From the NCBI GenBank assembly GCA_963739005.1, contig CAVTYQ010000009.1, positions 124,001-188,000 of the forward strand: a stretch of DNA of 64,000 bases, given 5' to 3'. The first letter of the stretch is position 1, and each line of letters opens with the position of its first letter. Of the stretch, positions 35,842 through 44,936 are shown one piece after another. Below the pieces are notes generated by a model, which did no database searches, had not been told where the DNA came from, and saw nothing but the letters and a program-made list of their open reading frames with translations. Origin of the DNA: DASWJZ01 sp963739005. Its GTDB lineage: Bacteria > Pseudomonadota > Alphaproteobacteria > Rhizobiales > Afifellaceae. The translations under genes and the position numbers were made by a program.

Positions 35842-38132
35842 CAGATCTTCACCGTCGTCGACTCGCCGCGCGCGGCGAGGCGGAAGAGCTGGTCGCGCCC
35901 GGGCCAGTAAGGCTCGGGCCACGCCTCGTCGCGGTCGCCGAGCGCGGCCGCGGCATGGAGCGTCCAATAGGGATCGGTCAAATGCGGGCGGGCAAGGCAG
36001 ACGAGGTCGGCGCGCCCGGCCATCAGGATCGAGTTGACGTGGTCGGGTTCATAGATGTTACCGACTGCCATCGTCGCCATACCGGTCTCGTTGCGGATGC
36101 GATCAGAGAAGGGCGTCTGGAACATGCGGCCATAGACCGGACGCGCCTCGCGCGTTGTCTGTCCGGCCGAGACGTTGAGGATGTCGACGCCGCCGTCCTG
36201 GAATATCCGCGCGATGTCGACCGCCTCCGCCGGCGTCACGCCTTTGTCGCCGACCCAGTCGTTGGCGGAGATGCGCACCGAGATCGGCTTCTCCTTTGGC
36301 CATACCGCGCGCACGGCGTGGAAGACCTCAAGCGGATAGCGCATGCGGTTCTCGAGGCTGCCGCCATATTCGTCGACGCGCGTGTTGGTAAGCGGCGTGA
36401 TGAAGGACGAGAGCAGGTAGCCGTGCGCGCAGTGTAACTCCAGCATGTCGAAGCCGGCGCGTTCCGCCATCTCGGCGGAGAGGACGAACTGGCGCTTCAC
36501 AAGCTCCATGTCGGCGCGATCCATAGGCTTTGGAGCCTGGTTGCGCGGTGACCAGGGAACATCCGACACAGACATGACCGGCCAGTTCCCCTCTACGAGC
36601 GGCGCGTCCATCTCCTCCCAGCCGAGCTGCGTGGAACCCTTGCCGCCGGAATGGCCGAGCTGGCAGCAGATGCGCGCCTCGGTTTCCGCATGCACGAAAT
36701 CGACGATGCGCTTCCACGCGACCTCGTGCGCGGGCGCGTAGAGCCCGGTGCAGCCGGGGGTGATGCGCCCCTCCGGGCTGACGCAGGTCATCTCGATATA
36801 GACCAGCCCCGCGCCCCCCTTGGCGCGTTCGGCGTAGTGGACGAAATGCCAGTCGGTCGGGCAGCCGTCGACGGCCTTGTACTGGTCCATCGGCGAGACG
36901 ACGACGCGGTTCTTGAGCTTCAGGTCGCGCAGCGAATAGGGCGCGAACATCGGCCGCCGCACGACATTCGCCGGGGCGCCGGCCTTCTGCTGGAACCACG
37001 CCTCGGCGCTTTCGAGCCAGGTCTTATCGCGGAGCCGCAGATTTTCGTGGCTGATCCGCTGCGAGCGGGTGAGGAGCGAATAGTTGAACTGCACCGGGTC
37101 GAGGTGAAAATACCGTTCGATCTCCTCGAACCATTCGCAGGAGTTCCGCGCCGCCGATTGCAGCTTCAGCACCTCGACGCGGCGTTCGTCCTCGTATTTG
37201 CGGAACGCGTCTTCCAGCGTCTCTTCGGTATCGACGTAATTTGCGAGCGCGATGGCGCTTTCCAGAGCGAGCTTGGTGCCGGAGCCGATGGAGAAATGCG
37301 CCGTCGCGGCCGCGTCGCCGAGGAGCACGGTGTTCTCGTGATGCCAGCGCTCGCAGAGCACGCGCGGGAAATTCAGCCAGGCGGATCCGCGGATGTGCGC
37401 TGCGTTCGACATTAGCGGATAGCCGCCAAGCGTGTCCTTGAAGATGCGTTCGCAGGTCGCGATGGACTCCTGCTGCGTCATCTCGCCGAAGCCGAATTTC
37501 TCCCAGGTGTCTTCGGCGCACTCGACGATGAAGGTCGCCGTATCGTCGTCGAACTGATAGGCGTGCGCCCATACCCAGCCGTGCTCCGTCTCCTCGAAGA
37601 CGAAGGTGAATGCGTCGTCGAATTTCTGGTGCGTGCCGAGCCAGACGAATTTACACTTGCGGACGTCGATCTCGGGTTTGAAATCCTCGGCGAACTCGCG
37701 GCGGGTCTTGGAGTTGAGCCCATCGGCGGCGACCACGAGATCGTAGTCGCGGGCGTAGGCGGCGGCGCTCTCCGCCTCCGTCTCGAAGCGAAGGTCGACG
37801 CCAAGCTCGCGCGCCCGCTGCTGCAACAGGATGAGCAGCGTCTTGCGGCCGATGCCGCAGAAGCCGTGGCCCGAGGATACGGTCCGCGTGCCGCGGTAGT
37901 TGACGGCGATGTCGTCCCAGTAGGCGAAATGCGAGCGGATAGAAGCGGCGCTAACGGGATCGTTCTTCGCAAGGTTGTCGAGCGTCTCGTCGGACAGCAC
38001 GACGGCCCAGCCGAACGTGTCGTCCGGGCGGTTCCGCTCGATCACGACGATCTCATGATCCGGATTCCGGAGCTTCATCGTGATCGCGAAGTAGAGCCCG
38101 GCGGGGCCACCGCCGAGGCACGCAACCCGCAT
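35841..38132 (-). CDS. Anthraniloyl-CoA monooxygenase / bifunctional salicylyl-CoA 5-hydroxylase-oxidoreductase (ACMR)
   Basis: 763-residue fusion. The N-terminal half (1-380) is a class A flavin monooxygenase with FAD motifs CLGGGPAGLYFA and VLLGDAAATAHFSIGSG. The C-terminal half (from about 395, MFAPYSLRDLKLKNRVVVSPM) is an old-yellow-enzyme domain with HCAHGYLLSSF and DEYGGSLENR. This architecture and length are those of 2-aminobenzoyl-CoA monooxygenase/reductase of Azoarcus evansii, which hydroxylates the ring at C5 and then reduces it to 2-amino-5-oxocyclohex-1-enecarbonyl-CoA. It is the first gene after an internal operator/promoter (38181-38198) and leads the run of beta-oxidation-type genes. 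Salicylyl-CoA cannot be excluded as substrate. Confidence 0.92.
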   Translation of the reverse strand: MRVACLGGGPAGLYFAITMKLRNPDHEIVVIERNRPDDTFGWAVVLSDETLDNLAKNDPVSAASIRSHFAYWDDIAVNYRGTRTVSSGHGFCGIGRKTLLILLQQRARELGVDLRFETEAESAAAYARDYDLVVAADGLNSKTRREFAEDFKPEIDVRKCKFVWLGTHQKFDDAFTFVFEETEHGWVWAHAYQFDDDTATFIVECAEDTWEKFGFGEMTQQESIATCERIFKDTLGGYPLMSNAAHIRGSAWLNFPRVLCERWHHENTVLLGDAAATAHFSIGSGTKLALESAIALANYVDTEETLEDAFRKYEDERRVEVLKLQSAARNSCEWFEEIERYFHLDPVQFNYSLLTRSQRISHENLRLRDKTWLESAEAWFQQKAGAPANVVRRPMFAPYSLRDLKLKNRVVVSPMDQYKAVDGCPTDWHFVHYAERAKGGAGLVYIEMTCVSPEGRITPGCTGLYAPAHEVAWKRIVDFVHAETEARICCQLGHSGGKGSTQLGWEEMDAPLVEGNWPVMSVSDVPWSPRNQAPKPMDRADMELVKRQFVLSAEMAERAGFDMLELHCAHGYLLSSFITPLTNTRVDEYGGSLENRMRYPLEVFHAVRAVWPKEKPISVRISANDWVGDKGVTPAEAVDIARIFQDGGVDILNVSAGQTTREARPVYGRMFQTPFSDRIRNETGMATMAVGNIYEPDHVNSILMAGRADLVCLARPHLTDPYWTLHAAAALGDRDEAWPEPYWPGRDQLFRLAARGESTTVKI

Positions 38133-38180
38133 CGTTCGGCGCCTTCCTCTTCACCCGCCTTTTCGCACCGGGCGGGAGAT

Positions 38181-38198
38181 AGTTCAAGCTTAAAATGT
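38181..38198 (-). promoter_or_regulatory. Candidate MarR-type operator upstream of the ACMR operon
   Basis: AGTTCAAGCTTAAAATGT is an imperfect copy (six of eight arm positions pair) of the palindrome ATTTCAAGCTTGAAAT found at 58106. It lies about 50 bases before the ACMR start and just after the iorB remnant, so it probably controls an internal promoter. Confidence 0.55.
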
Positions 38199-38205
38199 CT
38201 CGCGG

Positions 38206-39750
38206 CTACAACGTTCGGATCGTCTGCAGCGCGCCGTCGAGCACTTCGCCCTTCTCATCCTTCAGGGCCATTTCGATCAGCCGGTGCAGCCATTCGGCGG
38301 CATCCGCCCGCCCGGAAAGGATCGGGAGGGCGGAGAGAACGCGATCGAATTTCGCTTCGCCGCGCTCGTGCGTGTCGCTGTAGCCCTTGATGAGCCGCCG
38401 GCAGCGCAGCACCTCGACGCCAAGCGCATAGTCCTTGGCGAGTGTTTCCCGCGCCAGCGCGAGCCACGCTTCAAGATGTGCCATCTCGATGCGGTGGCGG
38501 AGAGTTCGAACGGCGCATGCGCCGAAGCCCGCCGACGAAATAGAGCGCGAGGAAGTGATGGACGCGGTCGGTCCTGAAATGCCGTCCCTTGTTCACGACG
38601 CGGTCGAGCGCGCGCACGAGCTTCGGCCGCGACATGACGAAGGCGCCGAGTGCCGCCGGCATCGTGCCGCAGACCTCCTCGATGCGTGGATGCATGAACT
38701 CGGTGACGTGGAGCACCTGCGCGGGGTCGGTGCCCATCTCCTTCTCGACGCGCCGGAAGCGGGAGGCGCGGGTCTTCAGGTCAGCGACGCGAATGACGTC
38801 GTTATAGGCCATGGCGTTCGCGAGATATTTTGCGGCCTCGACCGTGAAACTGAAGCCATGGCTGGCGCCGTCCGCCGCGATGTCGAGCGCGTGGAGCGCT
38901 TTCAACCGGTCGAGATAGTCACGCCCGTATTTGAGATCCTGGAAGTCGACGACCTTCCGCAGGCCGGCCTGGACCATCGTCTGCGTCTCTGCCGGGAAGT
39001 CGCGTGCCGCGCTGTCGGCGAGCGCCGACCAGGCGCCCTTCGCGTCCGCCGGGCCTGAGATCGTAGGCGCTCCGGGCGGGGGGCAGGGGCGGTTCGTGAT
39101 CCCGTGGCCCCCTCGGCTTCGGGCTGCTCGATCGCCGCAAAGCCGGCGCTGAAGGCTTTCAGGCTTTGCGCCGCTCCGCGACCGCCCGCGGCGATGGTCG
39201 CCTCGAAGCTTTCGCGCGGGAAGGGGAGCACGCCGGCGCCGGCGAGAGCGCCGAAAAGGCTCGCCGAAATGACGCTGCCGCTTTTCGCCGCGAGTTGCTC
39301 AAGATCGGCGCCGAGAAAGCGCTTGGCGCTCTTGCGCGCCGCATCGAGCACCGGCCCAGCTTCGAAAATCCCCGTTCCAGGCATCACCTTTTCGATGACC
39401 GCGAGGGTGCGATGCGTGGACGTGATCAAGGTCGTGCGGTCGGGCGTGACGAACCCGCGCTGCATTGCGCGTCCCGCCTCCATCAATTCCGCCGCAAGCA
39501 CGACATCGACGTCGCCGGGCGCCGGCATCAGCGCGAGGACCGGCGTTCCATCGCCCTCCGGAACCATCTCGACGTAGTAGATCGTGGCGCCAGTCCGCTG
39601 CGCCACGCCCGGCACCGAGGTCGACTGCGCGTACCAGCCGTTCCGTTCGGCGAGGTCGACAATCCAATCGGTGATGACGCCGCCGCCCTGGCCGCCGACC
39701 GCGAGGATCGCGAGCTTGATGACGGGATCGTTGCCGGGCGGCGCGAGCAT
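38206..39750 (-). pseudogene. iorB: Indolepyruvate oxidoreductase beta-type subunit, frameshifted
   Basis: An ATG two bases after the alpha-subunit stop begins a normal beta subunit (KLAILAVGGQGGGVITDWIV, VPGVAQRTGATIYYVEM). The frame is then lost between about 39130 and 39050, apparently by indels in G/C runs: one frame reads SAYDL, another continues GPADAKGAWSALADSAARDF to KVVDFQDLKYGRDYLDRL. It breaks again near 38508 (an extra base before the RHRIEMAHLEAW stretch) and ends ...LDGALQTIRTL at 38206. Summed length (about 510 residues) fits the long IorB-like proteins of aromatic-CoA clusters. Neighbouring long genes are intact, which argues for real inactivation, but assembly error is not excluded. 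Without repair the ferredoxin oxidoreductase would lack a complete subunit. Confidence 0.75.
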
Positions 39751-39752
39751 GG

Positions 39753-41906
39753 TCAGGCCGCTGTTGTTCCGAAGACAAGACGCTTGCGGTCGCGCCGCTC
39801 TTGCAGCCAGCCGATGACCTTGGCGCGGATCCGCGCGAGCCGCTGGTCGAGCCGGTTCGGATTGTGGATCAGGTCGGCGCGATAGAAGCTCGGACAAAGC
39901 ACCGCCGCGTCCGCCACCTCGCCGCAATTGCCGCAGCCGACGCAGCTCTGGTCGATCGCCGCGACCGGATCGTCGCGAAGCGGATCGTCGAGCACCTTCA
40001 CCGAAAGCGACGGGCACCCGGAGAGGCGCATGCAGGCGTGGTCGCCCGTGCAGACATCCTCATCGACGCCGAAGCGCGGCTTCACCGTCCGCTCGCCGTC
40101 GGCAATGGCCTTTGCCGTCAGCGGCTTCTCGCGGCGCTGGCGGTTCAGCATGCATTCCGACGAGGCGACGATGATCTTCGGGCCTTTCTCCTTTGTCGTC
40201 AGGGCTTCGCGCAGCGTATCGCGCATCCATGTCACGTCATAGGTGCGGTCGGTCTGGCGCACCCATTTCGCACCGACGCCGCGGACCGCGTTGGTGATCA
40301 TGTTGCCCGTCTGGCGCGAGCGGTTCTTCGCGCGGGAGGACATGATGTCCTGTCCGCCGGTCGCCGCCGAATAGAAATTGTCGACGATGATCGTGACACC
40401 GTCGTGCTTGTTGTAAACGGCGTTGCCGATGCTCGAGTTCAGGCCGTTGTGCCAGAAGCCGCCGTCGCCCATCACCGAGATCGGCCGCTTCTTCGCTTCA
40501 ACGTTGAAGGCGGAAGCCGACGCCGGCCCGAGCCCATAACCCATCGTGCTCGCGCCGATATTGAAGGGCGGCATGATGGAGAAGAGGTGGCAGCCGATAT
40601 CTGCGGCGACGTGGTGGGCGCCGAGCTCCTTCTCCACGAGCTTCATCGCGGCAAAGATCGGACGCTCCGGGCAGCCGACGCAGAAGCCCGGCGGACGTGG
40701 CGGGACGGCCTTCGAAAGATCGGCGATGGCGAGCCCCTCCGGCTCATTCGGCTTGAGGTCGCGGTCGCTCAAGAGCTCCGGTGCGTTCGTCCGCAGGAAA
40801 CTGCGCACGCTCGCAAGCATCACCGCGCCGGTATATTCGCCGGCCGTCGGGAAGGGGTCCTTGCCGAAGAGCTTGGTGACCAGGCCGGCCTTGTGCAGCA
40901 TCGCGCCGAAGGCCTGCTCGAGGTGGTTCGGCTGGCCCTCCTCAACGACGAGGACCGCGTCCTTGTCGCGCGCGAAATCGAGGAACTCGTCGTCGATCAG
41001 CGGATAGGTGACGTTCAAGACGTAGAGCGGCACGTCGGTGTAGCCGCGGATGTCGGCGAGTCCGAGTCTCTGGAGCGCGCGCATGACGCCGTTGAACATG
41101 CCGCCTTGGCAGACGATGCCGATGCGCCCGTCCGCCGGCCCGAAATTCTCATTCAGCTTCCGCTCGCGGATGAACTTTACCGCCGCCGGCCAGCGCTTCG
41201 TGATCTTCTCCTGTTCGTGCAGATAGGAGGCGGGGGGCAGCACGATGCGGTTCAAATCGCGCTGCGGATTCTCAAGCGCCTCCGCCAGGCTCATCCTCGG
41301 GCGCTGGTTGTCGCGCGCTATGAAGCGTCCGTGCACGTGGCAGGAGCGGATGCGCACCTCCAGCATGACCGGCGTGTTGGAGACTTCCGAAAGCTCGAAC
41401 CCGTCCCGCACGGCCTTCACGATCATCTCGAGGTTTGGCCGCGGATCGAGTAGCCAGACTTGGCTCTTCATGGCGAAGGCGTGGCTCCGCTCCTGCATGA
41501 TCGAGGAGCCTTCGCCGTAATCCTCGCCGAGGATGATGAGCGCACCGCCTTTCACGCCGCCGGAGGCAAGATTGGCGAGCGCATCGGATGCGACGTTGAC
41601 CCCGACGGGCGACTTGAAGGTGACCGCTCCGCGAATCGGGTAGTGGACGGAGGCGGCGAGCGTCGCCGCGGCGGTCGCCTCAGACGCACTCGATTCGAAG
41701 TGCACGCCGAGATCGCCCATGATGTCCTGCGCATCGGCGAGCACGTCCATCAGGTGCGAGATCGGCGCCCCCTGGTAGCCAGCAACATAGGCGACGCCGC
41801 ATTCGAGCAGCGCCTTGGTGACGGCGAGGATGCCTTCGCCACGGAACTCCTGACCGGCTCCGATCTTCAATTGCTCGACTTCCTTCGCGAAAGATCGCTC
41901 AGCCAT
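39753..41906 (-). CDS. iorA: Indolepyruvate:ferredoxin oxidoreductase alpha-type subunit
   Basis: 717 residues. Pyrimidine-binding and core domains (GYQGAPISHLMDVL, SPVGVNVASDALANL), transketolase C-like domain, and a TPP-binding domain with GDGGFWHNGLNSSIGNA and IIVDNFYSAATGG. A C-terminal ferredoxin-like part has cysteines in CTGDHACMRLSGC and SCVGCGNCGEVADAAVLC, fewer and spaced differently from a standard 2x[4Fe-4S] domain. Such enzymes oxidatively decarboxylate an aryl 2-oxoacid to the acyl-CoA and reduce ferredoxin. In this context aryl-pyruvate or (2-aminophenyl)glyoxylate are candidate substrates. It lies 11 bases after the MarR gene; its partner subunit gene is broken. Confidence 0.85.
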   Translation of the reverse strand: MAERSFAKEVEQLKIGAGQEFRGEGILAVTKALLECGVAYVAGYQGAPISHLMDVLADAQDIMGDLGVHFESSASEATAAATLAASVHYPIRGAVTFKSPVGVNVASDALANLASGGVKGGALIILGEDYGEGSSIMQERSHAFAMKSQVWLLDPRPNLEMIVKAVRDGFELSEVSNTPVMLEVRIRSCHVHGRFIARDNQRPRMSLAEALENPQRDLNRIVLPPASYLHEQEKITKRWPAAVKFIRERKLNENFGPADGRIGIVCQGGMFNGVMRALQRLGLADIRGYTDVPLYVLNVTYPLIDDEFLDFARDKDAVLVVEEGQPNHLEQAFGAMLHKAGLVTKLFGKDPFPTAGEYTGAVMLASVRSFLRTNAPELLSDRDLKPNEPEGLAIADLSKAVPPRPPGFCVGCPERPIFAAMKLVEKELGAHHVAADIGCHLFSIMPPFNIGASTMGYGLGPASASAFNVEAKKRPISVMGDGGFWHNGLNSSIGNAVYNKHDGVTIIVDNFYSAATGGQDIMSSRAKNRSRQTGNMITNAVRGVGAKWVRQTDRTYDVTWMRDTLREALTTKEKGPKIIVASSECMLNRQRREKPLTAKAIADGERTVKPRFGVDEDVCTGDHACMRLSGCPSLSVKVLDDPLRDDPVAAIDQSCVGCGNCGEVADAAVLCPSFYRADLIHNPNRLDQRLARIRAKVIGWLQERRDRKRLVFGTTAA

Positions 41907-41917
41907 GATCGTTCACC

Positions 41918-42427
41918 TCAAATGTCGTGCCGGCGGACGTTCTTCAGCACCTGGGTCAGAAGCCGGATCAGCGTCTCGTATTCGGAATCGGATATGCCAT
42001 CGAACATGCGCTCGTAGCTGGCATGCATCGTAGGCCAAAAGCGCCGGAAGACCTCGCGGCCTTTTTCCGTCACATGCACCTCGCGGACGCGCATGTCGCC
42101 CGACCGGTTCTGGCGGCGAACCAGACCGTCGCGCTGCATCCCGTCGAGCGCACGGCTCATCGTCGACTGCTCCGTCACGGTGTAGATGGCGAGCTCGTTC
42201 ACGGTGGCGCCCGACATGATGGAAAGCACCGCGAGAGTCCGCATCTGGATCGTGTTGAGATCGTGCTCCTTGAGCTCCGCAGCGAGGTCGGCGTTCCAGC
42301 GCGCGGTGATACGGTTCAGGAGATAGGGCGCGAAATGGTCGAGCCCGATCTCGCCGAGAGTCGGGACGCGGTTGCGCTCGGTCGCCTCCGCCGCGACGGC
42401 CTTGGGGAAGCGCTCGACCTTGTTCAT
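41918..42427 (-). CDS. MarR family transcriptional regulator
   Basis: 169 residues with a MarR winged helix: LAVLSIMSGATVNELAIYT (helix-turn-helix), SRALDGMQRDGLVRR (recognition helix and wing), then VHVTEKGREVFRRFW. Such repressors often release DNA on binding aromatic CoA esters or acids. It is embedded between the flavoprotein gene (ATGA overlap) and the alpha oxidoreductase gene, and is a strong candidate to bind the AAGCTT-centred palindromes of the island. Confidence 0.85.
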   Translation of the reverse strand: MNKVERFPKAVAAEATERNRVPTLGEIGLDHFAPYLLNRITARWNADLAAELKEHDLNTIQMRTLAVLSIMSGATVNELAIYTVTEQSTMSRALDGMQRDGLVRRQNRSGDMRVREVHVTEKGREVFRRFWPTMHASYERMFDGISDSEYETLIRLLTQVLKNVRRHDI

Positions 42428-43998
42428 CGAAGGTGCTCCGCCAGCGCGAATCCGGAGCCGCCGGAAAGTCCTGCCCCCGGATGGGTCGAGGCGCCGATCT
42501 GGTAGAGCCCGGGGATCGACGTCCGGTGGTTCACGGAATTCGCGAACGGGCGCCAGATGAAGGACTGGTCGATCGTCGACGCGCCGCCATAAGGATCGCC
42601 GCCGACGAGGTTGATATTCATCGCCTCAAGGTCGGCGGGGGAATAGGCGCGCCGCGCCACGATGTTCTCGCGGAAGCCCTCGATGTGCGGCGCAAGCAGC
42701 GCCTCAACGCGGTCTGCATAGGCTTCCCGGACCGCCTCGGTCCATGCGCCGTCGCCGACCGCGATCTTTCCCGCTGCGTCGCCTTTGATCGCCCGCGGCG
42801 CCTCGGGAAGCTGTATCCAGAAAATCCCGGCGCCCTCAGGGCAGCGGGTCGGATCAAGCGCATGCGGCTGGCCGACGCAGATCGTCGGAATTTCGGGGAG
42901 CATGCCGCGCTCGCATTCGTTGACCGCCTTCGACACGCCGTCGAGGCCGGGCGTGATGTGGAGGAGCGCGACGCTGCCGAGTTCCGGCGTCTTCCAGCGC
43001 GGCGGCGTCTTCAGCGCGTAATGGATCTGCATGTCGCCCTTGCCGTGGCGATAGCTTCGCGCACGATCGAGGGTGCCCTTGTCTTCCGTCGCCTTCGGCA
43101 AGAGCCGCTCATAAAGCTGCGTCGGCGTCACCGAACAGACCACGCCGCGCGCGGCCGTCAGCGTTTCACCGTTCGCGACCTGTACGCCGCCCGCCTGCCC
43201 GTCGGAGACGACAATCTCCACCACGTCGGCGCCCGTCCGCACCTCGCCGCCCTGCGCCTTGATCAGCGCCTCGAAGGCCGCGACCGCGTTTGCCGCGCCA
43301 CCCTTTACGATCGGCGCGCCGGCGGCTTCGAGTGCGAAAGCGATGACCCGCGCGATCTCGCCGGAAAACGCGTTCTCGGGCCCAAGTCCGGCATGTAGAG
43401 CCCATGGCGCGAAGAGCGCGCGGACGAGATCGGCTTCGTAGCGAGTCTCAAGCCACGTGCGGCCGGAGCGCAGCCCTTCGCCAAGCCGCGCCGCGAGGCC
43501 GCGCGGACCGCGCTTCCAGGCTTCGCGGAGAAGAAGCTTCACGGTCGCGCGCGTCCATAGCGCTCCGCCGAGCAGCCCGAAGATGAGGGCCGAGTCGCGC
43601 TCCACGGTTTCTACGTCGGCGCGGTAGCGGTCTCCATCGCCCTCCGCGAGCGCATTGAAACGCGCCACGTTCGCAGCGCGGTCCATCGAAAGGACGAGGC
43701 TTCGCCCGTCGGGGAGGAGCACGCCGGTCGGCTGCGCGATATGCGCGAATTCGAGACCGTGCTGTGCAAGGTCGGGGCCTAGTCTGGCGAAGGCCGGAGA
43801 GGTGATGAAAAGCACGAATGTCGTCGCCATCACGTCGTGCAGATAGCCGGGCGCCGTGGCGGCTTCGGTGCGCATGCAGCCGCCCGCGACGCTCTCGCGT
43901 TCCAGCACGAGAACGCGCCGGCCCTTCCTTCCGAGCAGCGCGGCGCAGGTGAGCCCGTTGATCCCGCTGCCGACGATGATGTAGTCGGCCGTGGCCAT
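42424..43998 (-). CDS. Phytoene-desaturase-like FAD-dependent oxidoreductase (copy 1)
   Basis: 524 residues. Rossmann dinucleotide site IIVGSGINGLTCAALL with the following LVLERESVAGGCMRTE; C-terminal FAD block YQIGASTHPGAGLSGGSGFALAEHL. This is the NAD(P)/FAD oxidoreductase branch related to phytoene desaturases and PYROXD2, whose chemistry in catabolic clusters is mostly unknown. It lies eight bases after the cyclase-family gene and overlaps the MarR gene. A second member of the family is divergent at 44937; no carotenoid genes are present, so carotenoid synthesis is unlikely. Confidence 0.75.
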   Translation of the reverse strand: MATADYIIVGSGINGLTCAALLGRKGRRVLVLERESVAGGCMRTEAATAPGYLHDVMATTFVLFITSPAFARLGPDLAQHGLEFAHIAQPTGVLLPDGRSLVLSMDRAANVARFNALAEGDGDRYRADVETVERDSALIFGLLGGALWTRATVKLLLREAWKRGPRGLAARLGEGLRSGRTWLETRYEADLVRALFAPWALHAGLGPENAFSGEIARVIAFALEAAGAPIVKGGAANAVAAFEALIKAQGGEVRTGADVVEIVVSDGQAGGVQVANGETLTAARGVVCSVTPTQLYERLLPKATEDKGTLDRARSYRHGKGDMQIHYALKTPPRWKTPELGSVALLHITPGLDGVSKAVNECERGMLPEIPTICVGQPHALDPTRCPEGAGIFWIQLPEAPRAIKGDAAGKIAVGDGAWTEAVREAYADRVEALLAPHIEGFRENIVARRAYSPADLEAMNINLVGGDPYGGASTIDQSFIWRPFANSVNHRTSIPGLYQIGASTHPGAGLSGGSGFALAEHLR

Positions 43999-44005
43999 GG
44001 GCCTC

Positions 44006-44794
44006 CTAGTGTTTCGGCACTAGCGCCAGCGCGCGGATCGGGCTTCCAGTGCCGTTGACGAATTTCAGCGGCGCCGCGATCAGGACCGCGCCTTTCGCCG
44101 GCAGCTTGTCGAGGTTGGCGAGGCTGGCGAGGCCGAAGCGGTTGTTCTTGTGGAGGAGGTTGTGCGCCGGGTAGGGCGGGTCGAAGGTCCCGGCTTTGCC
44201 GGCGTCGGTGCCGACGGTCTCCGTGCCCCAGCCGACGATCCCCTTGCCGATGATGTATTCCATGCAGTCGACGGTCGGGCCGGGCGAGTGGGGCATGTTG
44301 TCCCTGACGTTCAAGAACTCCGCCTCGCTGCGGTTGCGCGGGAACCAGCCGGTGCGCATCACGACCCACTCGCCTTTGTTGATCGCGCCGTGGGCCTTTT
44401 CCCAGGCCTTCACCCCGTCGGCGGTGAGGAGGAAGTCCTCGTCGGCGGCGGTCTCCTTGCTGCAGTCGATGACGTTGACCGGAGCCACGAGCTTCTGGAC
44501 CGGAAGGCGATCGGTCGTGCCGTCCTTGTAGTCCTTGCCGGTGATCCAATGGACAGGCGCATCGAAATGCGTACCGGAATGCTCGCCCAACTCCAGCCAG
44601 TTCCAAGCCCAGTAGGGCCCGTCAGCGTCGTAGTTCGATATCGCATGGACCTTGACCGCCGGCGTGTTCTTGAAAGGCGGCGGCAGCTTGATGAGCGGCG
44701 TATCGGGGCCGAGCGGCACGGCGAGGTCGACCACCTCGACATCCCCGGAAAGAAGCATCGTCGCGAGTTGTTTCAGCGTGTCCGTCGCCGGCAT
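44006..44794 (-). CDS. Cyclase-family metal hydrolase, possibly isatin hydrolase
   Basis: 262 residues of the cyclase family that includes kynurenine formamidase and isatin hydrolase. The metal-binding motif HSGTHFDAPVHW is intact; the later GWGTETVGTDAG and PYPAHNLLHKNNRFGLASLANLDKLP (quoted in parts: PAHNLLH, ANLDKLP) are typical of the isatin-hydrolase side of the family. In an island centred on 2-aminobenzoyl-CoA, hydrolysis of isatin to isatinate or of N-formylkynurenine to kynurenine would both make sense. GGAGGAG seven bases before ATG 44794 decides the start over ATG 44800. First gene of the long minus-strand run. Confidence 0.7.
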   Translation of the reverse strand: MPATDTLKQLATMLLSGDVEVVDLAVPLGPDTPLIKLPPPFKNTPAVKVHAISNYDADGPYWAWNWLELGEHSGTHFDAPVHWITGKDYKDGTTDRLPVQKLVAPVNVIDCSKETAADEDFLLTADGVKAWEKAHGAINKGEWVVMRTGWFPRNRSEAEFLNVRDNMPHSPGPTVDCMEYIIGKGIVGWGTETVGTDAGKAGTFDPPYPAHNLLHKNNRFGLASLANLDKLPAKGAVLIAAPLKFVNGTGSPIRALALVPKH

Positions 44795-44936
44795 CGTCAT
44801 TCTCCTCCCGCTGGCGGGACTGCCCGCGCAAGCCCGGCGGAGACTAGTCCCGGAATCATGCATTCGCAAATATCGACCTTTGAAATAGACTCGCTGTGGC
44901 AGTGTCCGAAGGCCCGGCTACGCCACAGGGGGGTGC

